Source: Paenarthrobacter sp. JL.01a (GTDB lineage Bacteria; Actinomycetota; Actinomycetes; Actinomycetales; Micrococcaceae). From it: 64,000 bases of DNA. Below are positions 26,556 through 35,559 of the stretch, in pieces. Within the stretch, counting starts at the first letter, position 1. The number at the start of each line of letters is the position of its first letter. Made by a program: the position numbers and the translations under genes. The notes under the pieces are model-generated. The model did not search any database. It was not told where the DNA came from and was given only the letters and a program-made list of their open reading frames with translations. The stretch covers positions 2,914,001 through 2,978,000 of the forward strand of contig NZ_CP104877.1 in NCBI RefSeq assembly GCF_025452095.1, in the 5' to 3' direction.

Positions 26556-26596
26556 ACGACGGCGGCCGTCCCACCTTTCGGGACGGCCGCCGTCGT
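26556..26596. terminator. Bidirectional terminator between rskA and gntP
   Basis: A 17-bp perfect stem (ACGACGGCGGCCGTCCC and its complement) with a 7-base loop, followed by TGTTTG on the plus strand. It separates two convergent genes (ends 26538 and 26620). Confidence 0.9.
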
Positions 26597-26619
26597 TGTT
26601 TGTCGTGCGGTTCCTGTAG

Positions 26620-28023
26620 CTACAACACGAGCGACAGGAGCATGACGAAGCCGAAGCCGACCACGGAAATCAGCGTCTCCATCACGGACCACGTCTTGAA
26701 GGTCTGCCCCACAGTGAGCCCGAACAATTCCTTCACCAGCCAGAAGCCGGCATCGTTGACGTGCGAGAGGAACAACGACCCCGCACCGATGGCCAACGCC
26801 AGCAATGCGGCGTGCGTCGGGCTGAGGCTGCTGGCCAGGGGCGCAACAATTCCAGCCGCGGTAACCGTTGCGACCGTGGCCGAGCCAGTGGCCAAACGCA
26901 GCGCTACGGCCACGATGAAGCCCAGCACGAGGACGGACATGTTGGCGCCTTCGGCCCATTTCTTCACCGCGTCGCCAACGCCGGCGCCGATCAGGGTCTG
27001 CTTGAAACCGCCGCCGGCACCCACGATCAGGAGAATTGCTGCGATCGGGCCGAGGCTTTCACCGAGCTTGGCCGTGATCCTGCTGCCCGTGAAACCCACC
27101 GCGTACCCGAAGGTCACGATGGCCACCAGGACGGCGAGCGTCATGGCCACCAGGGGCTGGCCCACAAAGTCGAAGAAGATCCGGATTCCAGGGGCAGTTT
27201 CGGCGTTTGGCCAGATGATGCCGCCCAAGGCTTTCAGAAGCATCAGGACGACGGGGAAGATGATGGTCAGCAGCGTGACCACGAACGACGGTTGACGCTT
27301 GACCTCGCTGAGGTCCGCCGAGTGCCGGGTGTCGATGCCTCCCGCGATGGCGGGGGCGTCAACGGGAACCCACCGGGCCGCCAGCCTGGAAAACAGCGGG
27401 CCACAGATGATGACAGTGGGGATTGCCACCAGGATGCCCAAACCGAGCGTCGTACCCAGTTCGGCCTTGACTGCACTGATGGCGATCAAAGGTCCCGGGT
27501 GCGGGGGCACCAGTCCGTGGAGCACGGAGAGGCCGGCCAGCGCCGGGATCGCGATCCTCATGAGCTTCATCTTGGACCGCTGCGTTACCAGCACAATGAC
27601 CGGGAGCAGCAGCACGAGACCGATTTCGAAGAACATCGGCAACCCGATAATGACGGCCACCAAGGTGATCATCCAGACCAGCTTGTTACCGCTCGCCTTG
27701 GCCAGCAGGGTGTCCACCACACGGTTGGCCCCACCGGAGTCCGCAAGCAGCTTTCCCAGCATGGCGCCGAGGGCGATCAGGAGCCCAACCTCTTTGAGGA
27801 CGCCTCCCACACCGTCTTCGAAGTTGGTGATGACTTTGCCCAGTTCAACGCCGGAGGCCAATCCAACAAAGGCGGAGCCAAGGACCAGGGCCAGGAACGG
27901 GTGGATCTTCAGCTTGGCGATGAGGACCACGATCAGGGCAATGCCCAGTGCGGCGACCACCAGGAGCTGGGTGTCGTGTCCGGACCAGGCCTGGACTTCC
28001 GAAACCGCCTGCAGGGCGATCAC
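26620..28023 (-). CDS. gntP: Gluconate:proton symporter, GntP family
   Basis: A 467-residue membrane transporter with about twelve hydrophobic segments. Family features include GLLIALGAMLGKLLADSGGA, VDTLL, the HGLVPPHPGPLIAI loop (conserved in gluconate permeases) and the C-terminal GSLFLSHVNDAGFWLVKE motif. It imports gluconate, which the kinase encoded upstream phosphorylates. The GTG start overlaps the gntK stop (GTGA), so translation is coupled. The operon ends at the terminator shared with rskA. Confidence 0.94.
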   Translation of the reverse strand: MIALQAVSEVQAWSGHDTQLLVVAALGIALIVVLIAKLKIHPFLALVLGSAFVGLASGVELGKVITNFEDGVGGVLKEVGLLIALGAMLGKLLADSGGANRVVDTLLAKASGNKLVWMITLVAVIIGLPMFFEIGLVLLLPVIVLVTQRSKMKLMRIAIPALAGLSVLHGLVPPHPGPLIAISAVKAELGTTLGLGILVAIPTVIICGPLFSRLAARWVPVDAPAIAGGIDTRHSADLSEVKRQPSFVVTLLTIIFPVVLMLLKALGGIIWPNAETAPGIRIFFDFVGQPLVAMTLAVLVAIVTFGYAVGFTGSRITAKLGESLGPIAAILLIVGAGGGFKQTLIGAGVGDAVKKWAEGANMSVLVLGFIVAVALRLATGSATVATVTAAGIVAPLASSLSPTHAALLALAIGAGSLFLSHVNDAGFWLVKELFGLTVGQTFKTWSVMETLISVVGFGFVMLLSLVL

Positions 28024-28565
28024 AGGGTGCCTGCTTCGGCGTCCCCGGCCACAGGGCGAAGTCCGAGGCGTTCAATGACCTCGTCTGCTTCTTCCGCCGG
28101 TGAAGCGGAAACACAGAGGGAAATGTAATTCTCGTCCTCTGTGGGTTCCTCGAGTGCTTCAAACTGCGATTCGAGCAGGGACGGCGGCATGAAATGGCCG
28201 TGCCGGGAAGCCAGCCGGTCCGAGATCTTGTCCTTGCTGCCTTGCAGGAACACAAAGACGACGCCTTCGGCACGGAGGACGTCACGGTACTTTTTCTTCA
28301 GGGCCGAGCATGTGATGATCGCGGGGACACCGGCGTCGACGTGTTCCCGGATCCAGCCGGAGATGATTTCAAGCCACGGCCAACGGTCCTCGTCAGTGAG
28401 CGCCTGCCCGGAGTGCATCTTGGCCACGTTTGCTTCAGGGTGCAGATCGTCGCCTTCGGCCAGATCCCATCCCAATTTGCCGGCAAGCACGCCGGCCACG
28501 GTGGACTTTCCTGAGCCGGAGACTCCCATAATCACCAGCACGGGTTGTTGCGCAGTCTTCGCCAT
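28020..28565 (-). CDS. gntK: Gluconokinase (GntK type)
   Basis: A 181-residue P-loop kinase converting gluconate and ATP to 6-phosphogluconate, which enters the pentose-phosphate pathway. Walker A is GVSGSGKST; EGDDLHPEANVAKMHSGQAL and DEDRWPWLE are substrate-site motifs of the GntK family; CSALKKKYRDVLR and SRHGHFMPPSLLESQF complete the signature. The length is normal. ATG at 28565 (a TTG directly precedes it at 28568) has GAGGAAGG upstream. It is coupled to gntP by a four-base overlap. Confidence 0.95.
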   Translation of the reverse strand: MAKTAQQPVLVIMGVSGSGKSTVAGVLAGKLGWDLAEGDDLHPEANVAKMHSGQALTDEDRWPWLEIISGWIREHVDAGVPAIITCSALKKKYRDVLRAEGVVFVFLQGSKDKISDRLASRHGHFMPPSLLESQFEALEEPTEDENYISLCVSASPAEEADEVIERLGLRPVAGDAEAGTL

Positions 28566-28585
28566 CAAAGTCTGCCTTCCTCAAA

Positions 28586-28598
28586 TAAATATGATTTA
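28586..28598. promoter_or_regulatory. AT-rich palindrome in the gntK leader
   Basis: TAAAT-ATG-ATTTA, a palindrome with 5-bp arms, 21 bases upstream of the gntK ATG. A TTGACC word (minus strand, 28604-28609) lies further upstream and could be a -35 element. A GntR-type repressor site is possible; no gluconate regulator is encoded beside the operon. Confidence 0.3.
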
Positions 28599-28639
28599 AC
28601 CGAGGTCAAGCATATGACACGCGTTACATGAGGGCAACG

Positions 28640-29419
28640 TCAGAAGCCGGCGATGGTGCTGGAACCATTCACGGAAACCACATGGAAGGCCTCCGCGCTG
28701 GCTCCTTCCGGGAGGCCGCCTCGCTCTCCATTGGCCAGCATCATGCCCCGGACTACCCGCTCCATGCCTGCGACATCGGGGTGCTGGCTGGCATGGACCC
28801 GGATAGCCTCGAGCTTGGCATCCACATGGGCAGAAACGTCCACGAAGTGGTTCTCCCTGGCCTCCGGGCTGGAGATGAACCACAGCCACGGCAGCTTGTA
28901 GGCTCCAAGCCCGGCCTCAGCCAGCTCGGGGTAGGCAAACGGGTTCTCCACGGCAGGATAGACAGCCCGCGTGACGGCCTCACCCGCCGCGAGGTGGTCC
29001 GGGTGGCTCTTCTGGAGCCGGTCCCAATTGCGCTCAGGATGCATCGTCAGCACGATGTCCGGGCGGATCTCACGGATAAGTTTCACCACCTGTTTGATGA
29101 CGCCGTGTGACGGTTCCAGGTACCCGTCGCGCTCGTGGAGGTAATGGATGTCAGTGACGCCAACAAGCGCGGCCGCCCGTTGCTGCTCTTGGGCACGGAG
29201 CTCAATGATTCCGGCCCGGTCCGCGGGGTCAAAGCCGCCGGCATCGCCGTCGGTCATGATGCAGTAGCTGACCTGGACGCCGGCCGCGGTCCACGCCGCG
29301 ATGGTCCCCGCCGCACCGAAGTCGATGTCATCCGGGTGGGCAGTAAAACAAAGCACCCGCTCGACGCGCTCCGTGGAGGCATCGAACGGGCTCTTTGCTG
29401 ACGAAACGCCAGTAGGCAA
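28640..29419 (-). CDS. PIG-L / LmbE-family deacetylase
   Basis: A 259-residue zinc-dependent N-deacetylase of the PIG-L fold, the family of mycothiol deacetylase MshB, mycothiol conjugate amidase Mca and BshB. Zinc and catalytic residues are visible in AHPDDIDFGAAG and in SHPDHLAAG. SYCIMTDGDAGG and LHERDGYLEPS are also typical. The exact substrate cannot be fixed from sequence. The start is a TTG at 29419 with GGAAAGG upstream inside the etfA 3' end, so the gene follows etfBA in one transcript. Confidence 0.88.
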   Translation of the reverse strand: MPTGVSSAKSPFDASTERVERVLCFTAHPDDIDFGAAGTIAAWTAAGVQVSYCIMTDGDAGGFDPADRAGIIELRAQEQQRAAALVGVTDIHYLHERDGYLEPSHGVIKQVVKLIREIRPDIVLTMHPERNWDRLQKSHPDHLAAGEAVTRAVYPAVENPFAYPELAEAGLGAYKLPWLWFISSPEARENHFVDVSAHVDAKLEAIRVHASQHPDVAGMERVVRGMMLANGERGGLPEGASAEAFHVVSVNGSSTIAGF

Positions 29420-29424
29420 GGAGA

Positions 29425-30378
29425 TCAGCCTTTCCGCTTCTTGATTTCGGCTGTGGCCTGCGGGATGACCTTGAACAGGTCACCGATAATGCCGTAGTCA
29501 GCGATCTCGAACACCGGCGATTCAGCGTCCTTGTTGACGGCGACGATCACCTTGGACGTCTGCATGCCGGCCTTTTGCTGGATGGCTCCGGAGATACCAG
29601 CGGAGATGTACAGCTGCGGCGAGACGGTGACACCGGTCTGGCCGACCTGCGCGTCGTGGCCGATCCAGCCGGCGTCGGTGGCGGCACGGGAGGCACCCAC
29701 CGCAGCACCGAGGGCATCGGCAAGCTCTTCCAAAGGACCAAAGTCACCATCGACGCCGCGGCCACCGGCCACAACGATCCTGGCTTCGCTAAGGTCCGGC
29801 CTACCGCTCACCGGCTTCTCGGCACGTGCCGAAATCCGGGCCGAACCAGCAACAGCGTCAGCCGGAACGTCGACCGTGGTGATTGCAGGAACAGAAGCCT
29901 CACCGGCCGGTGCGGGCTCGACATTGTTCGCCTTGACCGAGAGGACGGTCACAGGAGTCGTGGCCTTCGCCGAGGTGTTGTAGGAGCCGGCCAGAACCGA
30001 CTTGTGTGCGGTGCCGTCCGGCTCCACGCCTACGACGTCGGTGATGACGCCGGCGTTCAGCTTGATGCCAAGCCTGCCCGCGATCTCCTTGCCCTCAGGC
30101 GAGTTGTCGAGCAGGACTGTCGTGGCTCCGGACTCTGCTGCAGCGGCAGCCAAGTAGGCGGCTTTCGGGCCCACCAGGTAGTTCTCGAGGTCATCCGTCG
30201 ACGGACGGTAGACCGTCGTGGCGCCGTAGGCACCGAGGGTGGCGGCGACGTCGTCGTTCAACTCACCTGTGAAAGCGACGGCGGTCTCCCCCAGTGAGCG
30301 GGCGATGGTGAGAAGCTCCAGGCTGCTCTTCTTCAGAGCGGCGCCCGGGTTATCAATGAAAACAAGTGCATTTGCCAT
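29425..30378 (-). CDS. etfA: Electron transfer flavoprotein, alpha subunit
   Basis: A 317-residue ETF alpha subunit. The N-terminal domain has the ETF nucleotide-binding fold; the C-terminal FAD domain is complete, with GGRGVDGDFGPLEELADAL, GWIGHDAQVGQTGVTVSPQ and AISGAIQQKAG-like residues (ISGAIQQKAGMQTSKVIVAV), which bind FAD and AMP. It accepts electrons from acyl-CoA and other dehydrogenases. It follows etfB by 14 bases. Confidence 0.96.
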   Translation of the reverse strand: MANALVFIDNPGAALKKSSLELLTIARSLGETAVAFTGELNDDVAATLGAYGATTVYRPSTDDLENYLVGPKAAYLAAAAAESGATTVLLDNSPEGKEIAGRLGIKLNAGVITDVVGVEPDGTAHKSVLAGSYNTSAKATTPVTVLSVKANNVEPAPAGEASVPAITTVDVPADAVAGSARISARAEKPVSGRPDLSEARIVVAGGRGVDGDFGPLEELADALGAAVGASRAATDAGWIGHDAQVGQTGVTVSPQLYISAGISGAIQQKAGMQTSKVIVAVNKDAESPVFEIADYGIIGDLFKVIPQATAEIKKRKG

Positions 30379-30392
30379 GGTTGGGGTCCCCT

Positions 30393-31196
30393 TTAGAGCA
30401 GCTTCTGGGCGGCAAGGAAGTCGACCAGCTTGATGCCGGCGTCGCCTTCGTCGGTAATGATGGTGCCGGCAGTGCGCGGCGGCCGCGCTTCAGCGGACTC
30501 CACGACGGTCCATGACCCGGCCAAGCCCACCTGCGAGGCATCCAGCCCGATGTCGGACAGTGTTAGGGGCGTGATCTTCTTCTTTTTCGCTGCCAGGATT
30601 CCCTTGAAGTTGGGATAGCGCGGCTCGTTGATCTGGTCGGTCACCGAGACAACGGCAGGAAGCGGCGCCTCCACAGTCTCCGAGTACGGGCCTGCGTCGC
30701 GACGTGCCGTCACCTGGCCACCGGCCACCTCGAGGCTGGAAGCAAAGGTCACCTGCGGGAGCGACAAGCGCTCGGCCAGCTGGGCCGGGATCAGCGACGT
30801 CTCACCATCGGTGGACGCCATGCCCGTCAGGACCAGGTCCACGGGGCGGCCATCGGCGGAAATGTGCCGGATCGCGGCGGCGAGCGCCAGCGAAGTAGCG
30901 GCAGCATCGGAGCCAGCCAAAGCGTCATCGCTGAGGTGGAATCCCGAGTATGCGCCGATCTGCAGCGACTTCTTGACCGCGTTGACGGCCCCGGACGGTC
31001 CCATACTCAGGGCGATAACCTCGTTGCCCGCCTTCGGGCCGCCGCGTTCCTCGGCCAGCTGCAGCGCCGCCTCGAGGGCATACTCGTCCAGTTCGGACAA
31101 GATGCTTTCGTCACGATCGGATGTGTTGGCAGGGCCCGTGATGTGCCGGTCGAACTGCGCGTCCGGGACGTGCTTGACCAGAACGACAATCTTCAA
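30393..31196 (-). CDS. etfB: Electron transfer flavoprotein, beta subunit
   Basis: A 267-residue ETF beta subunit, partner of EtfA. MKIVVLVKHVPDAQ opens the protein and VDLVLTGMASTDGETSLIPAQLAE is the conserved recognition region. The TTG start at 31196 was chosen because GGAAGAG lies just before it and the N-terminus then matches the family; GTG at 31208 is the alternative. etfB-etfA order and strand match mycobacterial fixA-fixB near iscS and mnmA. Confidence 0.95.
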   Translation of the reverse strand: MKIVVLVKHVPDAQFDRHITGPANTSDRDESILSELDEYALEAALQLAEERGGPKAGNEVIALSMGPSGAVNAVKKSLQIGAYSGFHLSDDALAGSDAAATSLALAAAIRHISADGRPVDLVLTGMASTDGETSLIPAQLAERLSLPQVTFASSLEVAGGQVTARRDAGPYSETVEAPLPAVVSVTDQINEPRYPNFKGILAAKKKKITPLTLSDIGLDASQVGLAGSWTVVESAEARPPRTAGTIITDEGDAGIKLVDFLAAQKLL

Positions 31197-31368
31197 TGTC
31201 TCTTCCACTGTCTTCGAAGCAGCCTTCCATGCTTGTGGACGGCCAACCGCAACAGCGTGGCCGTGAATTGCCCAGCGCGTGGGCTCGTCCTAGCTAAGCA
31301 TATTGCCCGCAGAAAACCACTCCCAGCGTTAACCCCTGTTGCGCTTCCGCGAACCAAGCCGGGGACGG

Positions 31369-31412
31369 CACGACGGCGGCCCTCACCTGTTGAGGTGACG
31401 GCCGCCGTCGTG
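31369..31412. terminator. Terminator downstream of the HtrA-type protease gene
   Basis: A 13-bp perfect stem (CACGACGGCGGCC with its complement) and, inside it, a second 6-bp stem (TCACCT/AGGTGA) with a 4-base loop, just after the protease stop. The outer arm shares ACGACGGCGGCC with the terminator between rskA and gntP. Confidence 0.85.
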
Positions 31413-31428
31413 GTTTATCCCGTGGGCG

Positions 31429-33081
31429 CTACTGCTGGGCGGCGTCGAGGGTTACCTCGATTTCCTGGTTCTGGCCGCCGCGCTGGATGGTCACCTTCAC
31501 CTTGGCGCCTGCCGGCTGCTCCCGGACCGCTGCGGTCAGCTGGTTGGGATCGCTGACGGCGTAGTCACCGAACTTGGTGACGACATCGCCCACCTTGATG
31601 CCGGCCTTGGCTGCGGCAGAACCTGAGGTCACCGAGGCGACCTCGGCCCCTACCGAGAATCCGGAGTCACTGCTGGTGCCGGACTTCGCCCGCACCGAAA
31701 CGCCGAACTGCCCGTGGCTGGCCTTGCCGGAATCGATGATCTCCTGCGCCACACGCTTGGCGTGGTTGATCGGGATGCTGAAGCCCACGCCGATGTTGCC
31801 GCTTGAGGAATCGGAGGAACCGCTCCCTGCGGAGGCAATGGCGACGTTGACTCCGATGATCTCGCCCCTGCTGTTGACCAAGGCACCGCCCGAGTTACCT
31901 GGGTTGATGGCCGCGTCAGTCTGGATGACATTGATGGCAATGGAGCCTTCATTGGCTGAGCGCTGGTTCTGGCCACCGTTCGGGGGCGCGAACTCGAAGC
32001 CCTGGCCGCCTCCCTGGGAGTTGTCCGTGCCCTCCTTGGGGGCTGCCGACGACGCCACGCTGATGGTCCGGTTCAGCGTGGAGACGATGCCGTCAGTGAC
32101 CGTACCGGTCAAGCCCAGCGGTGAACCGATGGCGACGGCGGTGTCCCCCACGTTGATCTTGGAGGAGTCGCCCAAGGTGGCAGGCACCAAGCCCGAAGCA
32201 TCGCTGACCTTGATGACAGCGAGGTCGGACAACGGATCTGTTCCCACAACCGTTGCCTTCAGGACTTTGCCGTCATTGGTACGGACCTCGATGGCGGCAC
32301 TGGACGTAGCTCCGTCCAAGGTCACCACGTGGGTGTTGGTCAGGATGTGGCCCTGGTCATCCAGGATGATGCCCGAGCCCGTGCCGCCCTCGTTGCCGCT
32401 GGTCGCTTTGATGGTCACCACGCTGGGCGAGGCCTTCGCTGCCGCCGCCGTGATGACGTTGACATCGTCCTTGTTGTTCACGATGACGGTGCTCGACTGG
32501 CCGCCGGTGGAAGCCGCGGGTGCCGGGTGATCCCACAACGCGTTGCTGCCGGCCACGACTCCGCCGCCAATCAGGCCTGCCGCGAGCATGCTGGCCACCA
32601 GGGTGCCCACGCCAAAGGCGGGCTTGCGCTTGGTGGCTACTGTCGAATGGCTGCCAGTCTGCACTCCCGGAGCGTGCTGGCTCTGATTCGAGTGGAACTG
32701 GGAGCCGGGGTTGTTGCCTGACGGATTCGCGGCGCCGCCGTAGAAAGGCTGGTGCTGCGGGTAGCCGGGGCGCTGGGCCGGGTCGTGCTGCTGGTTGCCG
32801 TAGTAGGACGGCTGGGGCTGTGATTGTCCCGGGGTCTGGGCCTGTGGCTGTGTCTGGGCTTGTGGCTGGTAAGCCGGCAGGGGCGTGGTGGGTTGCGACG
32901 GCGCAACCGGCTGCGCCGCAGTTTCGTCGCCCTGCTTCTGACCTGAGTTCCAGGCGGGCTGCTGCGGCTGCTGTGAGTCGTCGCTGTGCCGGGAGGCATC
33001 GTTGTGCTGGCCGGATGTCGCATGGGGCTGGGATGGCTCCCGGTTTTCCGGTGCACTGCCCTGCGCTGGGTTCTCCGTCAT
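31429..33081 (-). CDS. Membrane-anchored HtrA-type serine protease with PDZ domain
   Basis: A 550-residue S1C protease. A ~150-residue cytoplasmic tail rich in Gln, Pro and Ser is followed by a membrane helix at about residues 157-180, so the catalytic part faces outside. The triad is His251 (LTNTHVV), Asp286 (PLSDLAVIKV) and Ser397 (NPGNSGGAL). A single C-terminal PDZ domain (about 450-545) ends with an AVREQPAGAKVKVTIQR strand. The family includes mycobacterial PepD/HtrA proteins, which degrade misfolded envelope proteins. AAAGGAAG precedes the ATG. It is divergent from the TPM-PspA genes, which also belong to envelope stress. Confidence 0.94.
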   Translation of the reverse strand: MTENPAQGSAPENREPSQPHATSGQHNDASRHSDDSQQPQQPAWNSGQKQGDETAAQPVAPSQPTTPLPAYQPQAQTQPQAQTPGQSQPQPSYYGNQQHDPAQRPGYPQHQPFYGGAANPSGNNPGSQFHSNQSQHAPGVQTGSHSTVATKRKPAFGVGTLVASMLAAGLIGGGVVAGSNALWDHPAPAASTGGQSSTVIVNNKDDVNVITAAAAKASPSVVTIKATSGNEGGTGSGIILDDQGHILTNTHVVTLDGATSSAAIEVRTNDGKVLKATVVGTDPLSDLAVIKVSDASGLVPATLGDSSKINVGDTAVAIGSPLGLTGTVTDGIVSTLNRTISVASSAAPKEGTDNSQGGGQGFEFAPPNGGQNQRSANEGSIAINVIQTDAAINPGNSGGALVNSRGEIIGVNVAIASAGSGSSDSSSGNIGVGFSIPINHAKRVAQEIIDSGKASHGQFGVSVRAKSGTSSDSGFSVGAEVASVTSGSAAAKAGIKVGDVVTKFGDYAVSDPNQLTAAVREQPAGAKVKVTIQRGGQNQEIEVTLDAAQQ

Positions 33082-33401
33082 GGGTCTTCCTTTCGTCCTC
33101 GTCCTTACTAACTATGTACCCAGTAACTGGAACAAAATCGGACGTTCGCTGGGAGCTTCCTGAAAGCTTTAAGCGCGGCACATAACGTCGGCCCGGAACC
33201 CCTCAACGACACAACAAACGATGTTTCTCCTATATTTCGCTGGTGGCATATTCACCCCTGTGGACGGGCCTTGGGGTGCACCATAGAATCAAGAGGAATT
33301 GCCACAGCGACCTGCGGCTTTACACCATGCGTGGGGGCGCTGAGCATTCTGTGACGATTGGTACGCCTTGTTCCAGTCGCAGACGTGCTGAAGGGTTGCA
33401 C
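33082..33401. promoter_or_regulatory. 320-bp divergent intergenic region between htrA-type and TPM genes
   Basis: The region is less GC-rich than its neighbours near 33110-33180 and must contain promoters in both directions. GAAGGG precedes the plus-strand ATG at 33402. No gene is supported. No -10/-35 pair is good enough to call. Confidence 0.4.
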
Positions 33402-35459
33402 ATGCGGTCAATAGTTAAACGCGTACTCGCTGTCATTGGCGTGGCTGGAATGTTGGCCCTCCCGGCCGGCGCGGCTTGGGCGGAGAGCCCCGTGACACTC
33501 GACCCCACCACAAAAATCGTGGACTCCGCGGGCGTTCTTGGCGGCGACAAGGCCAAAGTCGAAGAGGCCATCCAGAAGCTCGGCAAGGACCATGCGATGA
33601 CCTTGCACGCTGTCTTCGTCAAGCGGTTCGAGAACCCGACCGATCGCGTTCAATGGACCCAGGACGTAGCCGAGAAGGCGCAACTGGGTTCAAACGCACT
33701 CGTCCTGGCCGTTGCGACGGAAACGCGGCAGTACCAGCTGAGCAAGCCCACCAACAGCAAGATCACCAACGCCCAACGGGACAACATCACCAGCAAGGCC
33801 ATCGATCCCCAACTCCGGGCAGGCAACTACGCCCAAGCTGCCATTGACGCAGCTGCAGCCATTGGCGATGCCGCTGGCGGCGGCAGCGGAACTGTTCCCA
33901 ACGGCAGTGCCGGCGTAGGCGTTCTGGTTGGCGTTGGCGTCGTAGCGGCCGGCGGTGCGGGCACCTACCTCTACCTCCGGAACCGGCGCAAAAAGGCCGG
34001 TACCAAGGAAGTCAGTGCCGGCTACGGGCCGCAGGGCGAACAACTGGACCCCCTCGCAGGGATGAGCATTCCCGAACTGCGGCAGAAGAGCGGATCCCTG
34101 CTGATAGAAGCCGATGACGCCATCAGGTCCAGCGAACAGGAACTGGGTTTTGCGCAGGCGCAATACGGCGATGCGGCGGTCGGTAACTTCACCAAGGCCT
34201 TGGAAGAGGCCAAGGGTCACATGACCGAGTCCTTCAAGCTGCAGCAACAGCTCGATGACCATATTCCGGATACGGAAGAACAGCAGCGCAGCTGGCTCGG
34301 CGAGATCATCCGCCGCTCCGAAGCCGCACTCACTTCACTGCGCGATCAAAAGGCGGATTTCGATTCCCTGCGCGAATTGGAGAAGAACGCCCCACAGGCT
34401 CTCTCTGCAGTGGCCACGGGGGCCCAGGAAGCTGACGCCAAAATCGCAAGCGCGGAGCAATCACTTGAAGGTCTGCGTGCCAAATACGCCGAGTCGGCGT
34501 TGACCCAGGTCTCCGACAACATTCTGCAGGCGAAGGAACGCCTCGCCTTTGTACGGAACGCAGCAGCCACTGCACAGGAAAAGCTCAGCTCCGGCGAGAA
34601 CAGCATGGCCGCTGTGGCCGTTCGCGCGGCGGAAGAAAGCCTGCACCAGACCAACATCCTGATGGAGGCGATCTCCAAGACGGCGGGCAGCCTGGATGAG
34701 GCGCGCACCGCTCTCGACGGCGCTGTCGCCGAAACCAGCCAGGATCTCGCCCAGGCACGGGCCATGATCCAGTCCGGGCAGCACCCCGAACTTGCCGGTC
34801 CGGTGGCCGGAGTGGAAGCCGCCCTGGGGCAGGTGAAGAACGAAATCCAGAGCGGAAAAATCGATCCCATCGCCACCCTGAGCCGGGTCGAGTCCGCCCA
34901 CCAGGCGCTCGACCAGTCGCTGTCCGGCATCCGCGACCAGCAGGAACAGGCCCGTCGCGCCCAGGCTTCGCTGCAGCAAACCATCATGGCTGCGCAGGCC
35001 CAGATCAGCGCCACGTCCGACTACATCACGGCACGCCGCGGCGGCGTCGGCACCGACGCCCGCACCAGGCTGGCCGAAGCCCAGCGCAATCTGGACTATG
35101 CCCTGTCGATCTCCCGCAACGACCCCGTCACGGCTCTGACCTACGCCCAGCAGGCACACTCCCTGGCGGCACAGGCAGCCCAACTTGCGCAGTCCGATGT
35201 CGACCAGTTCGGCTATGCCAACCAAGGCTACGGCCGCGGCGGCATGTTTGGCGGCGGAGGTGGTGGCGGCGGCCTCGGCGGCGCCATCCTCGGCGGAATT
35301 CTCATCAACTCCATCCTCAATGGCGGTGGAGGCGGCTGGGGCGGAGGCCACAACGACGGCGGCGGTGACGGCGGTTTCTTCGGAGGCGGAGGCGACTCCG
35401 GCGGCGGATTCGACGGCGGCGGCTGGGGTGGCGATGGCGGCGGCGGTGGCGACTTCTAG
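33402..35459 (+). CDS. TPM-domain secreted/membrane protein with coiled coil and glycine-rich tail
   Basis: A 685-residue protein. A signal peptide ends near residue 27 (AWA). A TPM (YgcG-type) domain covers about residues 30-155, starting TKIVDSAGVLGGDKAKVEEAI. One membrane helix lies near 167-190. A long cytoplasmic helical region (about 220-600, many Ala/Glu/Gln heptads) is probably coiled coil, and the last ~70 residues are almost all Gly, Asp and Trp. The TPM fold is linked to thylakoid/photosystem repair phosphatases in plants and to membrane proteins in bacteria. pspA follows 100 bases downstream. The ATG at 33402 is chosen for its signal peptide and GAAGGG. Confidence 0.9.
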   Translation: MRSIVKRVLAVIGVAGMLALPAGAAWAESPVTLDPTTKIVDSAGVLGGDKAKVEEAIQKLGKDHAMTLHAVFVKRFENPTDRVQWTQDVAEKAQLGSNALVLAVATETRQYQLSKPTNSKITNAQRDNITSKAIDPQLRAGNYAQAAIDAAAAIGDAAGGGSGTVPNGSAGVGVLVGVGVVAAGGAGTYLYLRNRRKKAGTKEVSAGYGPQGEQLDPLAGMSIPELRQKSGSLLIEADDAIRSSEQELGFAQAQYGDAAVGNFTKALEEAKGHMTESFKLQQQLDDHIPDTEEQQRSWLGEIIRRSEAALTSLRDQKADFDSLRELEKNAPQALSAVATGAQEADAKIASAEQSLEGLRAKYAESALTQVSDNILQAKERLAFVRNAAATAQEKLSSGENSMAAVAVRAAEESLHQTNILMEAISKTAGSLDEARTALDGAVAETSQDLAQARAMIQSGQHPELAGPVAGVEAALGQVKNEIQSGKIDPIATLSRVESAHQALDQSLSGIRDQQEQARRAQASLQQTIMAAQAQISATSDYITARRGGVGTDARTRLAEAQRNLDYALSISRNDPVTALTYAQQAHSLAAQAAQLAQSDVDQFGYANQGYGRGGMFGGGGGGGGLGGAILGGILINSILNGGGGGWGGGHNDGGGDGGFFGGGGDSGGGFDGGGWGGDGGGGGDF

Positions 35460-35473
35460 GCTCTAAAAACTAA

Positions 35474-35491
35474 GCGGGGTCCGTGCCCCGC
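35474..35491 (+). terminator. Weak hairpin between TPM gene and pspA
   Basis: GCGGGG/CCCCGC with a 6-base loop, 15 bases after the TPM stop. The stem is short and has no T-run, so partial termination at most; pspA may still be read from the TPM transcript. Confidence 0.35.
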
Positions 35492-35513
35492 GAAGAAGCG
35501 GTACAACAACTGA

Positions 35514-35529
35514 TCACTGATTTCAGTGA
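35514..35529. promoter_or_regulatory. Palindrome upstream of pspA
   Basis: A 16-bp perfect palindrome (TCACTGA-TT-TCAGTGA) lies 30 bases upstream of the pspA ATG, with a further CACTGA half-site just after it. It is a good candidate operator or autoregulatory element for pspA; the binding protein is unknown. Confidence 0.45.
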
Positions 35530-35559
35530 GCATCACTGAGCAGGACGAAAGGCAACACC

